NCBI GenBank assembly: GCA_009692725.1
Contig: SHYP01000006.1
Span: 7,208 to 71,207 of the forward strand
Origin: Dehalococcoidia bacterium
Lineage (GTDB): Bacteria > Chloroflexota > Dehalococcoidia > UBA2979
Direction: 5' to 3'
Length of the DNA: 64,000 bases
Part shown: positions 1-7,116 of the stretch, piece by piece
Position numbering within the stretch: the first letter of the stretch is position 1
How the letters are laid out: every line of letters starts with the position of its first letter
The notes under the pieces: generated by a model
What the model was told of the DNA's origin: nothing
The model's database searches: none
What the model saw: the letters and a program-made list of their open reading frames with translations, nothing else
Made by a program: the position numbers and the translations under genes

Positions 1-42
1 CGCAGCAACGCTCGCGGGAGACGCGCGGACTAGGGGCGCATA

Positions 43-270
43 ATGGCAGTGTCTGACAGCGGGGCCCTCGAGGGCGGGTTGGCAGTCGGCGGTCACATGT
101 ACGAGGCTGGCGAGGCGGCCGCCCCCTGCGTGCATCACTGGATCCTGCAAACGCCGCGCGGCGGTGTCACCAGCGCCGCCTGCGGCCAGTGCGGCCAGAC
201 CCGCACCTACAACGACGGGGCCGCGACGCATTGGACGCTGCGCGGCCGCACCCCCAAGCGCCCTGCGTGA
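43..270 (+). CDS. Small Cys/His protein, putative zinc-binding
   Basis: This 75-residue protein has a Cys29-x-His31-His32 cluster followed by a Cys47-x-x-Cys50 pair, spaced as in a small zinc ribbon. A conserved-looking Trp33 and a Gly-Gln-Cys-Gly turn support a folded domain. The ATG at 43 is the first in frame, and residues before about 25 are low complexity, so translation may begin slightly later. The gene overlaps no real neighbour if the next gene starts at 281. I recognise the pattern from small actinobacterial and Chloroflexi proteins but know no function; metal binding is inferred from cysteine and histidine spacing. Confidence 0.6.
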   Translation: MAVSDSGALEGGLAVGGHMYEAGEAAAPCVHHWILQTPRGGVTSAACGQCGQTRTYNDGAATHWTLRGRTPKRPA

Positions 271-280
271 GCTGCCCGGC

Positions 281-835
281 GTGACGCAGCGCGGAGCGGC
301 GCCCGAAGGGCAGCTCACGGCGCCGCTCGATCCCACGCCGCCGACCGACGCGACACACCCAGTCACGCGCTACGTGTCGCTCGACGAAGCGCGCGCCATC
401 GAATGCAACGGCTGCGGCGACTGCTGCGACTCTCGACGCACCGCTGGCTTCTGGACGTGGGGCGACCTGCCCGCGGACCAGTACGCCCCCATGAACGCCG
501 GCGCGCCGCTGATCATCCCGCTCGAGGCGATCGGGGGCGGCGGCTGGCGCGACCGCGCGCGCACAGAGCTCGACGGCGCCATGCTGAGCATGACCCGCTT
601 CCGCTGCGCCGCGTTCGAGAGCGCTCCCGACGACTCTTCGGGCAGCTGCCGCCTGCACGACCGCGAGCGCCCCGCACGCTGCGGCGAGTTCCCCGCCGGC
701 GGCGTGGCCATCGAGCGCGAGCTGCGTGAGCAAGGCGAGGCGCCGCTGCAGACCGGCGCGTTCCCGCGCTGCAGCTGGTACGCGATGGTCGTCGTCCCGG
801 ACGCCGACCCGCGGCGCGCCACGAACAGCCGCTGA
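281..835 (+). CDS. YkgJ/UPF0153-type cysteine cluster protein
   Basis: The protein carries the compact cluster Cys42-x-x-Cys45-x-x-Cys48-Cys49 and later single cysteines in FRCAAF, SCRLHD, RCGEFP and RCSWY contexts. This matches the YkgJ family of putative zinc- or iron-chelating proteins. The open frame extends back to 164, but that part overlaps the preceding gene and is arginine/proline rich, so I chose the GTG at 281, 10 bases after that gene's stop, giving 184 residues. The biochemical role of the family is unsettled; metal binding is inferred from the cysteines. It probably forms a two-gene unit with the small protein upstream. Confidence 0.65.
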   Translation: MTQRGAAPEGQLTAPLDPTPPTDATHPVTRYVSLDEARAIECNGCGDCCDSRRTAGFWTWGDLPADQYAPMNAGAPLIIPLEAIGGGGWRDRARTELDGAMLSMTRFRCAAFESAPDDSSGSCRLHDRERPARCGEFPAGGVAIERELREQGEAPLQTGAFPRCSWYAMVVVPDADPRRATNSR

Positions 836-1312
836 CTGCGCCCGGTCGAAGATGAGCTATCGCCCGCGCGCGTCACGCGCCGCGAGTGAAACGCCCGCCG
901 CGGCCCGCCGTCTCCGACTGCGGCGCGGTACTACAGCGCCTTGAAGGCCCGGCCGGCCTCCTCGAGCTGCTCGCGGTCCTGCTCGTTGAACAGCGTGCTT
1001 CGCTGGTCGTGCAGTGCGTGTGGCCGGACTCCGTCACGTGGTGGCGGCCGCCGCGCGCTCCGGCACGCCCTTCGCCTCGAGCCCCGTCAGCGTTTCCGTG
1101 GGCGCGAAGCGCATCGAACTCGGCGCAGTCCCCATGCATGCAGCTGCCGTCTCGCACCGCCACCCGTATACCGGCGCGACTTTGAGCGCTTGAGCGTGTG
1201 ACCAAGAGGCGACTAAGAGAACAGACAACGCGACGCGTGCTTGTCATAAGCTAAAACGTACGGCCGCTGTCCACTCAGTCACCGAGCGCGTGAAGGCTGC
1301 CGCGTCGAGCCG
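836..1312. other. Gene-poor stretch with possible decayed minus-strand gene
   Basis: No complete gene is convincing in these 477 bases. On the minus strand a 64-codon frame at 1034-1228 and a separate frame ending in a TAG near 933-935 read like pieces of protein; the second ends LEEAGRAFKAL. The two are in different frames and could be the halves of one decayed small gene. No promoter, terminator or RNA was recognised. Confidence that the fragments are coding remnants is low. Confidence 0.25.
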
Positions 1313-1882
1313 TTACTCGCGCGTGAACTCCGCCAGGTCCACGATGCGCGCGGAGCGCTCGGTCGCCGGCCCCAGCTCCATCACCGCGACGGTACCCAGC
1401 TTGCGCACCTGCTTCGGCAGTGTGGGGCTGCCCGGGTTCACGAACAGGATGTCCTGGTGCGTCTCCGCCATCGCGTAGTGCGTGTGGCCAAACACCACCG
1501 TATCGACGCGGCTGCCGAAGAACTGCGCCACCGCGTCGGACAGCGAGCGATCGGCTGGGAACTTCGCGCCCAGCGCACCGGGCCGTACCTCGTCCACCCC
1601 GCGCACCATCAGGTCGTGCACGAGGCCGATGGTGTGGCCCTCCAACGTCAGGATGCGCCCAAGTGCGCCGTCGATGACGCGCGGGTCGCCGACCACCGGC
1701 GCCGGCGCTACCTCCACTGCGATCACCGGCGCGATGAGCTCGAGCCAGTCCAGGCAGGCAGCTGAATAGATGTCGCCCGCGTGCAGGATCAGGTCGACGC
1801 CTGCGAAGGCCAGCGCCACCTCAGATGGAGGCACCAGGCCGAGCGCGGGGAGATGCGTGTCCGAGATCAGCCCGATCTTCAC
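1313..1882 (-). CDS. YfcE-type metallophosphoesterase
   Basis: This 189-residue protein begins VKIGLISDTH and carries the metallophosphoesterase signature: D-T-H near the N-terminus, HAGDIYS near residue 50 and GHTHYAM near residue 150. These residues bind two divalent metals in YfcE/MJ0936-type phosphodiesterases. Length is typical of that subfamily. The open frame extends upstream to 1969, but that part lies inside the neighbouring gene, so the GTG at 1882 is preferred. It sits 8 bases downstream of the HAD phosphatase gene on the same strand, so the two are probably co-transcribed. The substrate cannot be told from sequence. Confidence 0.85.
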   Translation of the reverse strand: MKIGLISDTHLPALGLVPPSEVALAFAGVDLILHAGDIYSAACLDWLELIAPVIAVEVAPAPVVGDPRVIDGALGRILTLEGHTIGLVHDLMVRGVDEVRPGALGAKFPADRSLSDAVAQFFGSRVDTVVFGHTHYAMAETHQDILFVNPGSPTLPKQVRKLGTVAVMELGPATERSARIVDLAEFTRE

Positions 1883-1890
1883 AGCCGGTC

Positions 1891-2340
1891 TTACGGCTGG
1901 TCGACAATGGCGTCGCCGGCTCCCTTGAGCCAGTCGAGCCACGGCTCGGTGTACGCCTCGTGCTCCCACAGGAAGTCGAAGCCCGCCTGCTCCGCGAACA
2001 TCTGGTCGAGGTCGCGGTCGCCGATGTGCAGGTAGCGGTGCACGTCGAAGCGCTGCTTCACGTCGTCGAGCATGTGCTTCAGCGAGATGAAGTCCGCCTC
2101 CATGTTCATCCGCTCCCAGATCGCCTTCTGCGACGTGGCCGAGCGATCCGAGCAGCTGCCGACCAGGAAACCGAGGTCCCGGGCCCGCTGCACCATCTCG
2201 GTCGTGATCCGCCCCGGAGGGTCACCGAGCTCGAGGGTGCCGTCGATGTCGAAACTGATCAGGAACCGTCCCCCAGAGAGCTCCAACGTGAATCCTCCAC
2301 TTCGGCTCCCGGCGCCACGTGAGGCGGCGTCCGGGGCCAT
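1891..2340 (-). CDS. HAD-family hydrolase
   Basis: The protein has the HAD motif I FDIDGTL around residue 30, with the nucleophile Asp and the general acid Asp two residues on, and a GDRDLD motif IV near residue 107 for magnesium binding. At 149 residues it is short, with little room for a cap domain. The first 15 or so residues are low complexity, so the true start may be a later codon near FTLELSGGRFLI. It is followed 8 bases later by the YfcE-type phosphoesterase gene. A phosphatase role is likely from the family; the substrate is unknown. Confidence 0.75.
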   Translation of the reverse strand: MAPDAASRGAGSRSGGFTLELSGGRFLISFDIDGTLELGDPPGRITTEMVQRARDLGFLVGSCSDRSATSQKAIWERMNMEADFISLKHMLDDVKQRFDVHRYLHIGDRDLDQMFAEQAGFDFLWEHEAYTEPWLDWLKGAGDAIVDQP

Positions 2341-2344
2341 AACG

Positions 2345-2385
2345 CCCGCGGGTCCGCCCAGTATAACAATGAGCGGACCCGCGGG
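2345..2385 (-). terminator. Hairpin terminator after the thiolase genes
   Basis: A perfect 13-bp inverted repeat (2345-2357 with 2373-2385) encloses an AT-rich 15-base loop. It lies between the stop of the minus-strand thiolase gene at 2427 and the start of the HAD gene at 2340, so it probably ends the DUF35/thiolase transcript. No clear U-tract follows. Confidence 0.55.
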
Positions 2386-2426
2386 GCAGGGCGAGCTACG
2401 ATCCGGCCGGGCTTCCCGGCGTCGGC

Positions 2427-3755
2427 CTAGTCGGGGCTCGAGCTCCAGACCGTGAAGTTGCCACCGGTCGGCATCGGGCCGCCGGAGACGCCGACGTTGG
2501 CCGCCACCTTGATCTGGCGCGCGCCCGCGCGCCCCTGGATCTGCTGAATGCAGTCCGTGTGCTTCCAGAACCGCGTCCGCCCGCTGCCGACGTTCCCGCC
2601 GCTCGGCGAGATCGGGAAGGGGCCGTTAATGCTGATGTCACCCGCGAAGGCGTCCAGCGCGTCACCCTTGCCGATGCCGTGCGTGCGCAGCCCCTCCAGG
2701 TGGAACACGTGGAACAGGCTGAAGCCGTCGTACATGTTCTCGAACGACAGGTCGTCCGGCTTGAGCCCTGCGCCCTCAAACAGCCGCGTGCCCACGTTCT
2801 CGCAGGCCGTCTCGCACTCCTCGAGCGTCGGGAAGCCGCCGAAGCCGCGGGCCACGAGGTTGTCCCTGGCGTGGTTGAGGATGTAGACGGGCTTCTGCTT
2901 CAGGTCGCGCGCCCGCTCGGCGGTGGTGAACAGGTACGCGGCCGAAGCCATGATCGGAATGTCGTTGTCGAACAAGTTCGCGGGCTTCGCCACCCAGCGC
3001 GCGTTGACGTAGTCCTCGACGGGCAGCTCCTCCGGCCGGTGCTGCGCCCAGTAGCCCTCGGGGAACAGCAGCCCGTTGTGCCGGGAGTTGGCCATGAAGG
3101 GCGCCATCTGGTCGTGGCTCTTGCCGTACTTGTACATGTAGCGCTGGAACTGCGTAGCGGTGCCGAGCGAGGCCGGGCCCGCCCACGGGTTCGTCCACTT
3201 CGCCGGGCCCGAGATCGTCGGCTCGGCGTTCGCGCCGCCCTGGTAGTAGCGGCCATCGAGGTTGTGCCAGCTCTTCAGCACCAGGCTGGTGTGGCATAAA
3301 CCGTCGCCGATCGCCTGCGCGGCGACGACGATGCAGGCGGACATGCAGCCGGGCCCGGTCATGATGTACTTGACGTTCGTCAGCTCGGGCATGTTCTTGA
3401 GGATCCACTCGCCGCTGAGCTTGGAGATGCCGTCGAGCGGGTCGTCGGTCTGGTTGAACTTCGCCACGACGTCCATCGGGATCTCACGACCCGCCGGCCA
3501 GTGCGCGCCGGTGGTGGTCGTCGTGTCGAGCACGAGGCCGTCGATGTCCGCCGGGTTCACGCCGGCGTCGGCGATCGCCTTGCGGCACGCAGCGATGCTC
3601 CACGCGCCGACGGAGTTTTCGGCGGTGCCGTCCCAGCGGCGCGCCGTGCCCTGATGGCCGACGCCCACGGCGGCGACTTTGCCCTTGTGCTCCCACACGC
3701 CGGGGTGGACCGCGGTCCGGAACATCGACGCAGGGGGCAATGGAGTTGCTGGCAT
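2427..3755 (-). CDS. Thiolase-fold protein, SCP-x-like (copy A)
   Basis: A 442-residue thiolase-superfamily protein of the lipid-transfer/SCP-x type. The candidate nucleophile is the Cys in GPGCMSAC near residue 136, with the expected AAQAIGDG helix after it. The C-terminal PSGG element is present, but where thiolases have GHPxGATG this protein reads GSGRTRF, so the catalytic His is replaced. By eye it differs from the adjacent copy at about 35 of 442 positions. It lies downstream of that copy and of a DUF35 OB-fold gene, the usual partner of such thiolases. The start ATG at 3755 has a GAGG-type ribosome site. A CoA or acyl substrate is likely, but classical thiolysis is doubtful. Confidence 0.85.
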   Translation of the reverse strand: MPATPLPPASMFRTAVHPGVWEHKGKVAAVGVGHQGTARRWDGTAENSVGAWSIAACRKAIADAGVNPADIDGLVLDTTTTTGAHWPAGREIPMDVVAKFNQTDDPLDGISKLSGEWILKNMPELTNVKYIMTGPGCMSACIVVAAQAIGDGLCHTSLVLKSWHNLDGRYYQGGANAEPTISGPAKWTNPWAGPASLGTATQFQRYMYKYGKSHDQMAPFMANSRHNGLLFPEGYWAQHRPEELPVEDYVNARWVAKPANLFDNDIPIMASAAYLFTTAERARDLKQKPVYILNHARDNLVARGFGGFPTLEECETACENVGTRLFEGAGLKPDDLSFENMYDGFSLFHVFHLEGLRTHGIGKGDALDAFAGDISINGPFPISPSGGNVGSGRTRFWKHTDCIQQIQGRAGARQIKVAANVGVSGGPMPTGGNFTVWSSSPD

Positions 3756-3778
3756 GGGTACCTCTATCTCCTCTTCTG

Positions 3779-3826
3779 TTGCCGGGAGGCCCGTCGCGTA
3801 CTCGCCTGCGACGAGCCTCCCGGCAA
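3779..3826 (-). terminator. Interrupted hairpin between the thiolase copies
   Basis: A 12-bp stem (3779-3790 with 3815-3826) continues, after one mismatch, into a 6-bp stem (3792-3797 with 3808-3813) with a 10-base loop. It begins 9 bases past the stop of thiolase copy B and ends 24 bases before the start of copy A. It could terminate or attenuate transcription into copy A, making the two copies unequally expressed, or it could stabilise the upstream mRNA. Confidence 0.55.
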
Positions 3827-3834
3827 CTGCCTAG

Positions 3835-5163
3835 CTAGTCGGGGCTCGAGCTCCACACAGTGAAGACGCCGCCGGTCGGCATTGGGCCGCCCGAGACGCC
3901 GATGTTCGCCGGGGCCTTCATCTGCCGAGCGCCGGCGCGGCCCTGGATCTGCTGAATGCAGTCCGTGTGCTTCCAGAAGCGCGTGCGGCCGCTGCCGATG
4001 TTGCCGCCGGACGGCGAGATCGGGAAGGGGCCGTTGAGGCTGATGTCGCCCTTGAACGCGTCGAGGGCGTCGCCCTTGCCGATGCCGTGCGTGCGCAGCC
4101 CTTCGAGGTGGAACACGTGGAACAGGCTGAAGCCGTCGTACATGTTCTCGAACGACAGGTCGTCCGGCTTGATGCCGGCGCCCTCGTAAAGGCGGATGCC
4201 GGTGTTCTCGCAGGCCGTCTCGCACTCCTCTAGCGTCGGGAAGCCGCCGAAGCCACGAGCCACGAGGTCGTCCTTGGCGTGGTTGAGGATGTAGACGGGC
4301 TTCTGCTTCAGGTCGCGCGCCCGCTCGGCGGTGGTGAACAGGTACGCGGCCGAAGCCATGATCGGAATGTCGTTGTCGAACAGGTTCGCGGGCTTGGCGA
4401 CCCAGCGCGCGTTGATGTAATCCTCGGCGGGGAGCTCCTCGGGCCGGTGCTGCGCCCAGTAGCCCTCGGGGAACAGCAGCCCGTTGTGCCGGGAGTTCTG
4501 CATGAACGGCGCCATCATGTCGTGGCTCTTGCCGTACTTGAACATGTAGCGCTGGAACTGCGTGGCCGTGCCGAGCGACGCCGGACCCGCCCACGGGTTC
4601 GTCCACTTCGCCGGGCCCGAGATCGTCGGCTCGGCGTTCGCGCCGCCCTGGTAATAGCGGCCATCGAGGTTGTGCCAGCTCTTCAGCACCAGGCTGGTGT
4701 GGCATAACCCGTCGCCGATCGCCTGCGCGGCGACAGCGATCGCCGTCGACATGCAGACCGGCCCCGTCATGATGTACTTGACGTTCGTCAGCTCGGGCAT
4801 GTTCTTGACCATCCACTCGCCGCTGAGCTGAGCGATGCCGTCCAGCGGGTCGTCGGTCTGGTTGAACTGCTTGACCACGTCCATCGGGATCTCGCGACCC
4901 GCCGGCCAGTGCGCGCCGGTCGTGGTCGAGGTGTCGAGCACGATGCCATCGACGTCCGCCGGGTTCACGCCGGCGTCCGCGATCGCCTTGCGGCACGCAG
5001 CGATGCTCCACGCGCCGATCGAGTTCTCAGCGGTGCCGTCCCAGCGGCGCGCCGTGCCCTGGTGGCCGACGCCCACGGCGGCGACCTTGCCCTTGTGCTC
5101 CCACACTCCGGGGTGCACCGCGGTCCGGAACATGGACGCCGGTGGCATTGGAGTCTTTGGCAT
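3835..5163 (-). CDS. Thiolase-fold protein, SCP-x-like (copy B)
   Basis: A 442-residue paralogue of the neighbouring copy A, collinear without gaps and about 92% identical by eye. Substitutions cluster around the candidate nucleophile, where this copy reads GPVCMSTA instead of GPGCMSAC. Like copy A it has PSGG followed by GSGRTRF instead of the GHPxG motif, so the second catalytic residue of thiolases is missing. It lies 52 bases downstream of the DUF35 OB-fold gene, which typically encodes a partner that docks CoA substrates. The ATG at 5163 aligns exactly with the start of copy A. A role in CoA-linked lipid or sterol-like metabolism is an inference from family and context. Confidence 0.85.
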   Translation of the reverse strand: MPKTPMPPASMFRTAVHPGVWEHKGKVAAVGVGHQGTARRWDGTAENSIGAWSIAACRKAIADAGVNPADVDGIVLDTSTTTGAHWPAGREIPMDVVKQFNQTDDPLDGIAQLSGEWMVKNMPELTNVKYIMTGPVCMSTAIAVAAQAIGDGLCHTSLVLKSWHNLDGRYYQGGANAEPTISGPAKWTNPWAGPASLGTATQFQRYMFKYGKSHDMMAPFMQNSRHNGLLFPEGYWAQHRPEELPAEDYINARWVAKPANLFDNDIPIMASAAYLFTTAERARDLKQKPVYILNHAKDDLVARGFGGFPTLEECETACENTGIRLYEGAGIKPDDLSFENMYDGFSLFHVFHLEGLRTHGIGKGDALDAFKGDISLNGPFPISPSGGNIGSGRTRFWKHTDCIQQIQGRAGARQMKAPANIGVSGGPMPTGGVFTVWSSSPD

Positions 5164-5215
5164 GCTTACCTCAATTTGTTCGATGCGTTCGCGGACTCGT
5201 CCGGACGAGCCGCAG

Positions 5216-5644
5216 CTAGCTCACTACCTGCCACTCGGGGACCTTCTGGCCGGTCGCCGGGGTGCTCTCGAAGATGACCTTAACCTTGGCGCCGATCGGC
5301 ACGTCGTCGATCGGGCGGCCGGGAAGGTGCGACAGCATCTTCACGCCGGGGTCCTCCTCCAGCTCGATCACCGCCACGTTGTACGGCTGGTCGGCCTGGA
5401 GTTCGGCGATCGGCGAGTCGTAGACCACACCGTAGGTGTAGATCGTGCCGCGGCCGCTGAGCTGCTTCCAGCCGAGACTCGCGTCCTTGCCACAGCCGCC
5501 GCAAGTGGCCGCCGGGGGGTGCTGGAGGCGGCCAGCCGCTCCGTGCTCAGTCGCTGAGCAGTTCTGGATGACGAGCCGGTCTTCGTTGCACGCGTCGAAG
5601 TACGGCTTGTCCAGGGCATCGGGTACCGGGGACTGTTTCGGCAT
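5216..5644 (-). CDS. Zn-ribbon OB-fold (DUF35-type) protein
   Basis: This 142-residue protein has the two-part build of DUF35 proteins: a helical N-terminus (DALDKPYFDACNED), a rubredoxin-like zinc ribbon with CGGCGKD and an upstream Cys, and an OB-fold running from GRGTIYTYGVVYDSP to the C-terminus. Such proteins act as partners of SCP-x thiolases. The open frame runs back to 5866, but the ATG at 5644 begins the conserved domain and is preceded by a GAGGAGA-type ribosome site. It is the first gene of a DUF35-thiolase-thiolase unit on the minus strand. Confidence 0.85.
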   Translation of the reverse strand: MPKQSPVPDALDKPYFDACNEDRLVIQNCSATEHGAAGRLQHPPAATCGGCGKDASLGWKQLSGRGTIYTYGVVYDSPIAELQADQPYNVAVIELEEDPGVKMLSHLPGRPIDDVPIGAKVKVIFESTPATGQKVPEWQVVS

Positions 5645-5867
5645 GTCTCTCCTCGCTGCATGTACCCCATATGGCCGTCGAACTTGCCCCGGAGGCGGTG
5701 GGTCGCCCCGAGAGCTCAACGTTCTGCTGTGACGGCCGCGCGAGCGGCCCCCAAACGCCTCGCACCACGCTGCTCGCGGCGGTGCAGTGCACGCATCCGC
5801 ACCGCACCAGCGTGGCCTGTCGGGCCCGGAACGCGCCTGCGCGCCATCCCGCGGCCGTGGCTCCAAG

Positions 5868-5897
5868 GCTATACCACGGCCGTAATCCGCCTGACAA
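5868..5897 (-). promoter_or_regulatory. Possible sigma70-type promoter for the DUF35/thiolase unit
   Basis: On the minus strand TTGTCA (5892-5897) and TATAGC (5868-5873) are separated by 18 bases. They lie in the 348-base gene-free gap upstream of the DUF35 gene and would give a leader of roughly 215 bases. A second TATAAC-like hexamer occurs near 5920 without a clear partner. The rest of this gap shows nothing recognisable. Confidence 0.35.
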
Positions 5898-5992
5898 GCG
5901 GCGGCCCGTCCGCACGATGTTATACACCGCTTCGACCGCTCGTGCGCATCATGCGCCGCGCGCTCGCAGTAATTCCGTCGCCCGCCCGACGC

Positions 5993-6871
5993 CTACAGCG
6001 CGGCCAGCGCGGGGATCAGCCGCGTCGCCATCACCTCCCGCACGCGCGGATCGCCCGCGCCGATGACGTAACCGAGCGCCGCCTGCACGCCCGCCTCCGC
6101 AAGCCGGCCCAGTCGCTCGATCTCCGCGTCCACGCGCTCGCCCTGCGGGCCCGGGTCGAACCGCGTCGACACCGTGCGCTCGATGCTCGCGTAGTCGCGC
6201 CCCTCCGCCTCGCAGTGCTCGCGCAGCACGCCCAGCAGCCGCCGCGTCTCGTCGGGGTGCTGCCCGCTCACGTTGCACGCGTCGCCGTAGCGCGCGACCA
6301 GCCGCAGCGTCTTCCGCTCGCCGCTGCCCGCCACCAGGATCGGCGGCCGCGGCCGCTGCACCGGCTGTGGCGAGCAGATCGTCTCCGCCATCTGGAAATG
6401 ACGGCCCGCGAACGGGCCGTTCTCCGCGCTCCACATCTGGCCCGCGATCCGCAGCGCCTCATCGAGCATCTCGAACCGCACCGCGAGCGGCGGGAACGGG
6501 ATGCCGAGGCCCACATGCTCGCGCTCGAACCACGCCGCGCCGATGCCCAGCCACGCCCGCCCGCGCGACAGCACGTCCAGCCCCGTGACCTGCTTCACGA
6601 GGAAGCCGGGGTTGCGGTAGGTCACGCCGGTCGCGAGCACGCCCAGCCGCACCCGCGACGTGCGCGCCGCGATGTAGCCCAGCAGGTTGTACGCCTCGAA
6701 CATCTCGTGCTCGGGCGGCCCCAGCGCGGCGATCTGGAAGTAGTGGTCCATCACCGACAGCCGGTCGAACCCCGCCACGTCGACCCAGTCGATGATCTCG
6801 TCGAGCTTCGCGCCGAGCTCGGCCGGCGCCACCCCATACGTGAAGTCCGCGAAATGAAAGCCGACCTTCAC
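5993..6871 (-). CDS. LLM-class F420/flavin-dependent oxidoreductase
   Basis: A 292-residue luciferase-like TIM-barrel protein. Family landmarks are the N-terminal VKVGFHFADF strand, SVMDHYFQ, the RVRLGVLATG strand, the LSRGRAWLGIGAAWFE segment and PILVAGSGERKTLRLVARYGD. These are typical of the F420-binding branch of luciferase-like monooxygenases; the cofactor is inferred from similarity of these motifs. The frame is open to 6988, but the GTG at 6871 starts exactly at the first barrel strand. It is followed by no close gene and has its own promoter region. The substrate is unknown. Confidence 0.8.
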   Translation of the reverse strand: MKVGFHFADFTYGVAPAELGAKLDEIIDWVDVAGFDRLSVMDHYFQIAALGPPEHEMFEAYNLLGYIAARTSRVRLGVLATGVTYRNPGFLVKQVTGLDVLSRGRAWLGIGAAWFEREHVGLGIPFPPLAVRFEMLDEALRIAGQMWSAENGPFAGRHFQMAETICSPQPVQRPRPPILVAGSGERKTLRLVARYGDACNVSGQHPDETRRLLGVLREHCEAEGRDYASIERTVSTRFDPGPQGERVDAEIERLGRLAEAGVQAALGYVIGAGDPRVREVMATRLIPALAAL

Positions 6872-6999
6872 GCCTGTTCCCTTCGTCCGCGCCGCTGCGC
6901 CGCCTGTGAGCCGCTGTAGCAGTACCACAGCGCTGCGCCCCCCGCGAGCGCGACCATGCGTCGAGCCTCGCGCGTACGCCGGCCCCACGCCTGTGTATG

Positions 7000-7040
7000 C
7001 ACAGACGGAAGGGGAGCCTCTCGGCTCCCCCCTGTCTGTG
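7000..7040 (-). terminator. Hairpin terminator after binding lipoprotein gene
   Basis: An outer 7-bp stem (7000-7006 with 7034-7040) and an inner 8-bp stem (7011-7018 with 7023-7030) form a long hairpin with a TCTC loop. It lies 77 bases past the minus-strand stop of the substrate-binding protein gene. The remaining 6872-7116 interval shows nothing else. Confidence 0.6.
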
Positions 7041-7116
7041 CCAGATGACCTCGCCCGACGCCCCGCTGCGGCTTCATGGCGCTACGAAGTCGGAGCTGCC
7101 GGTCACGGCGAGTGAC

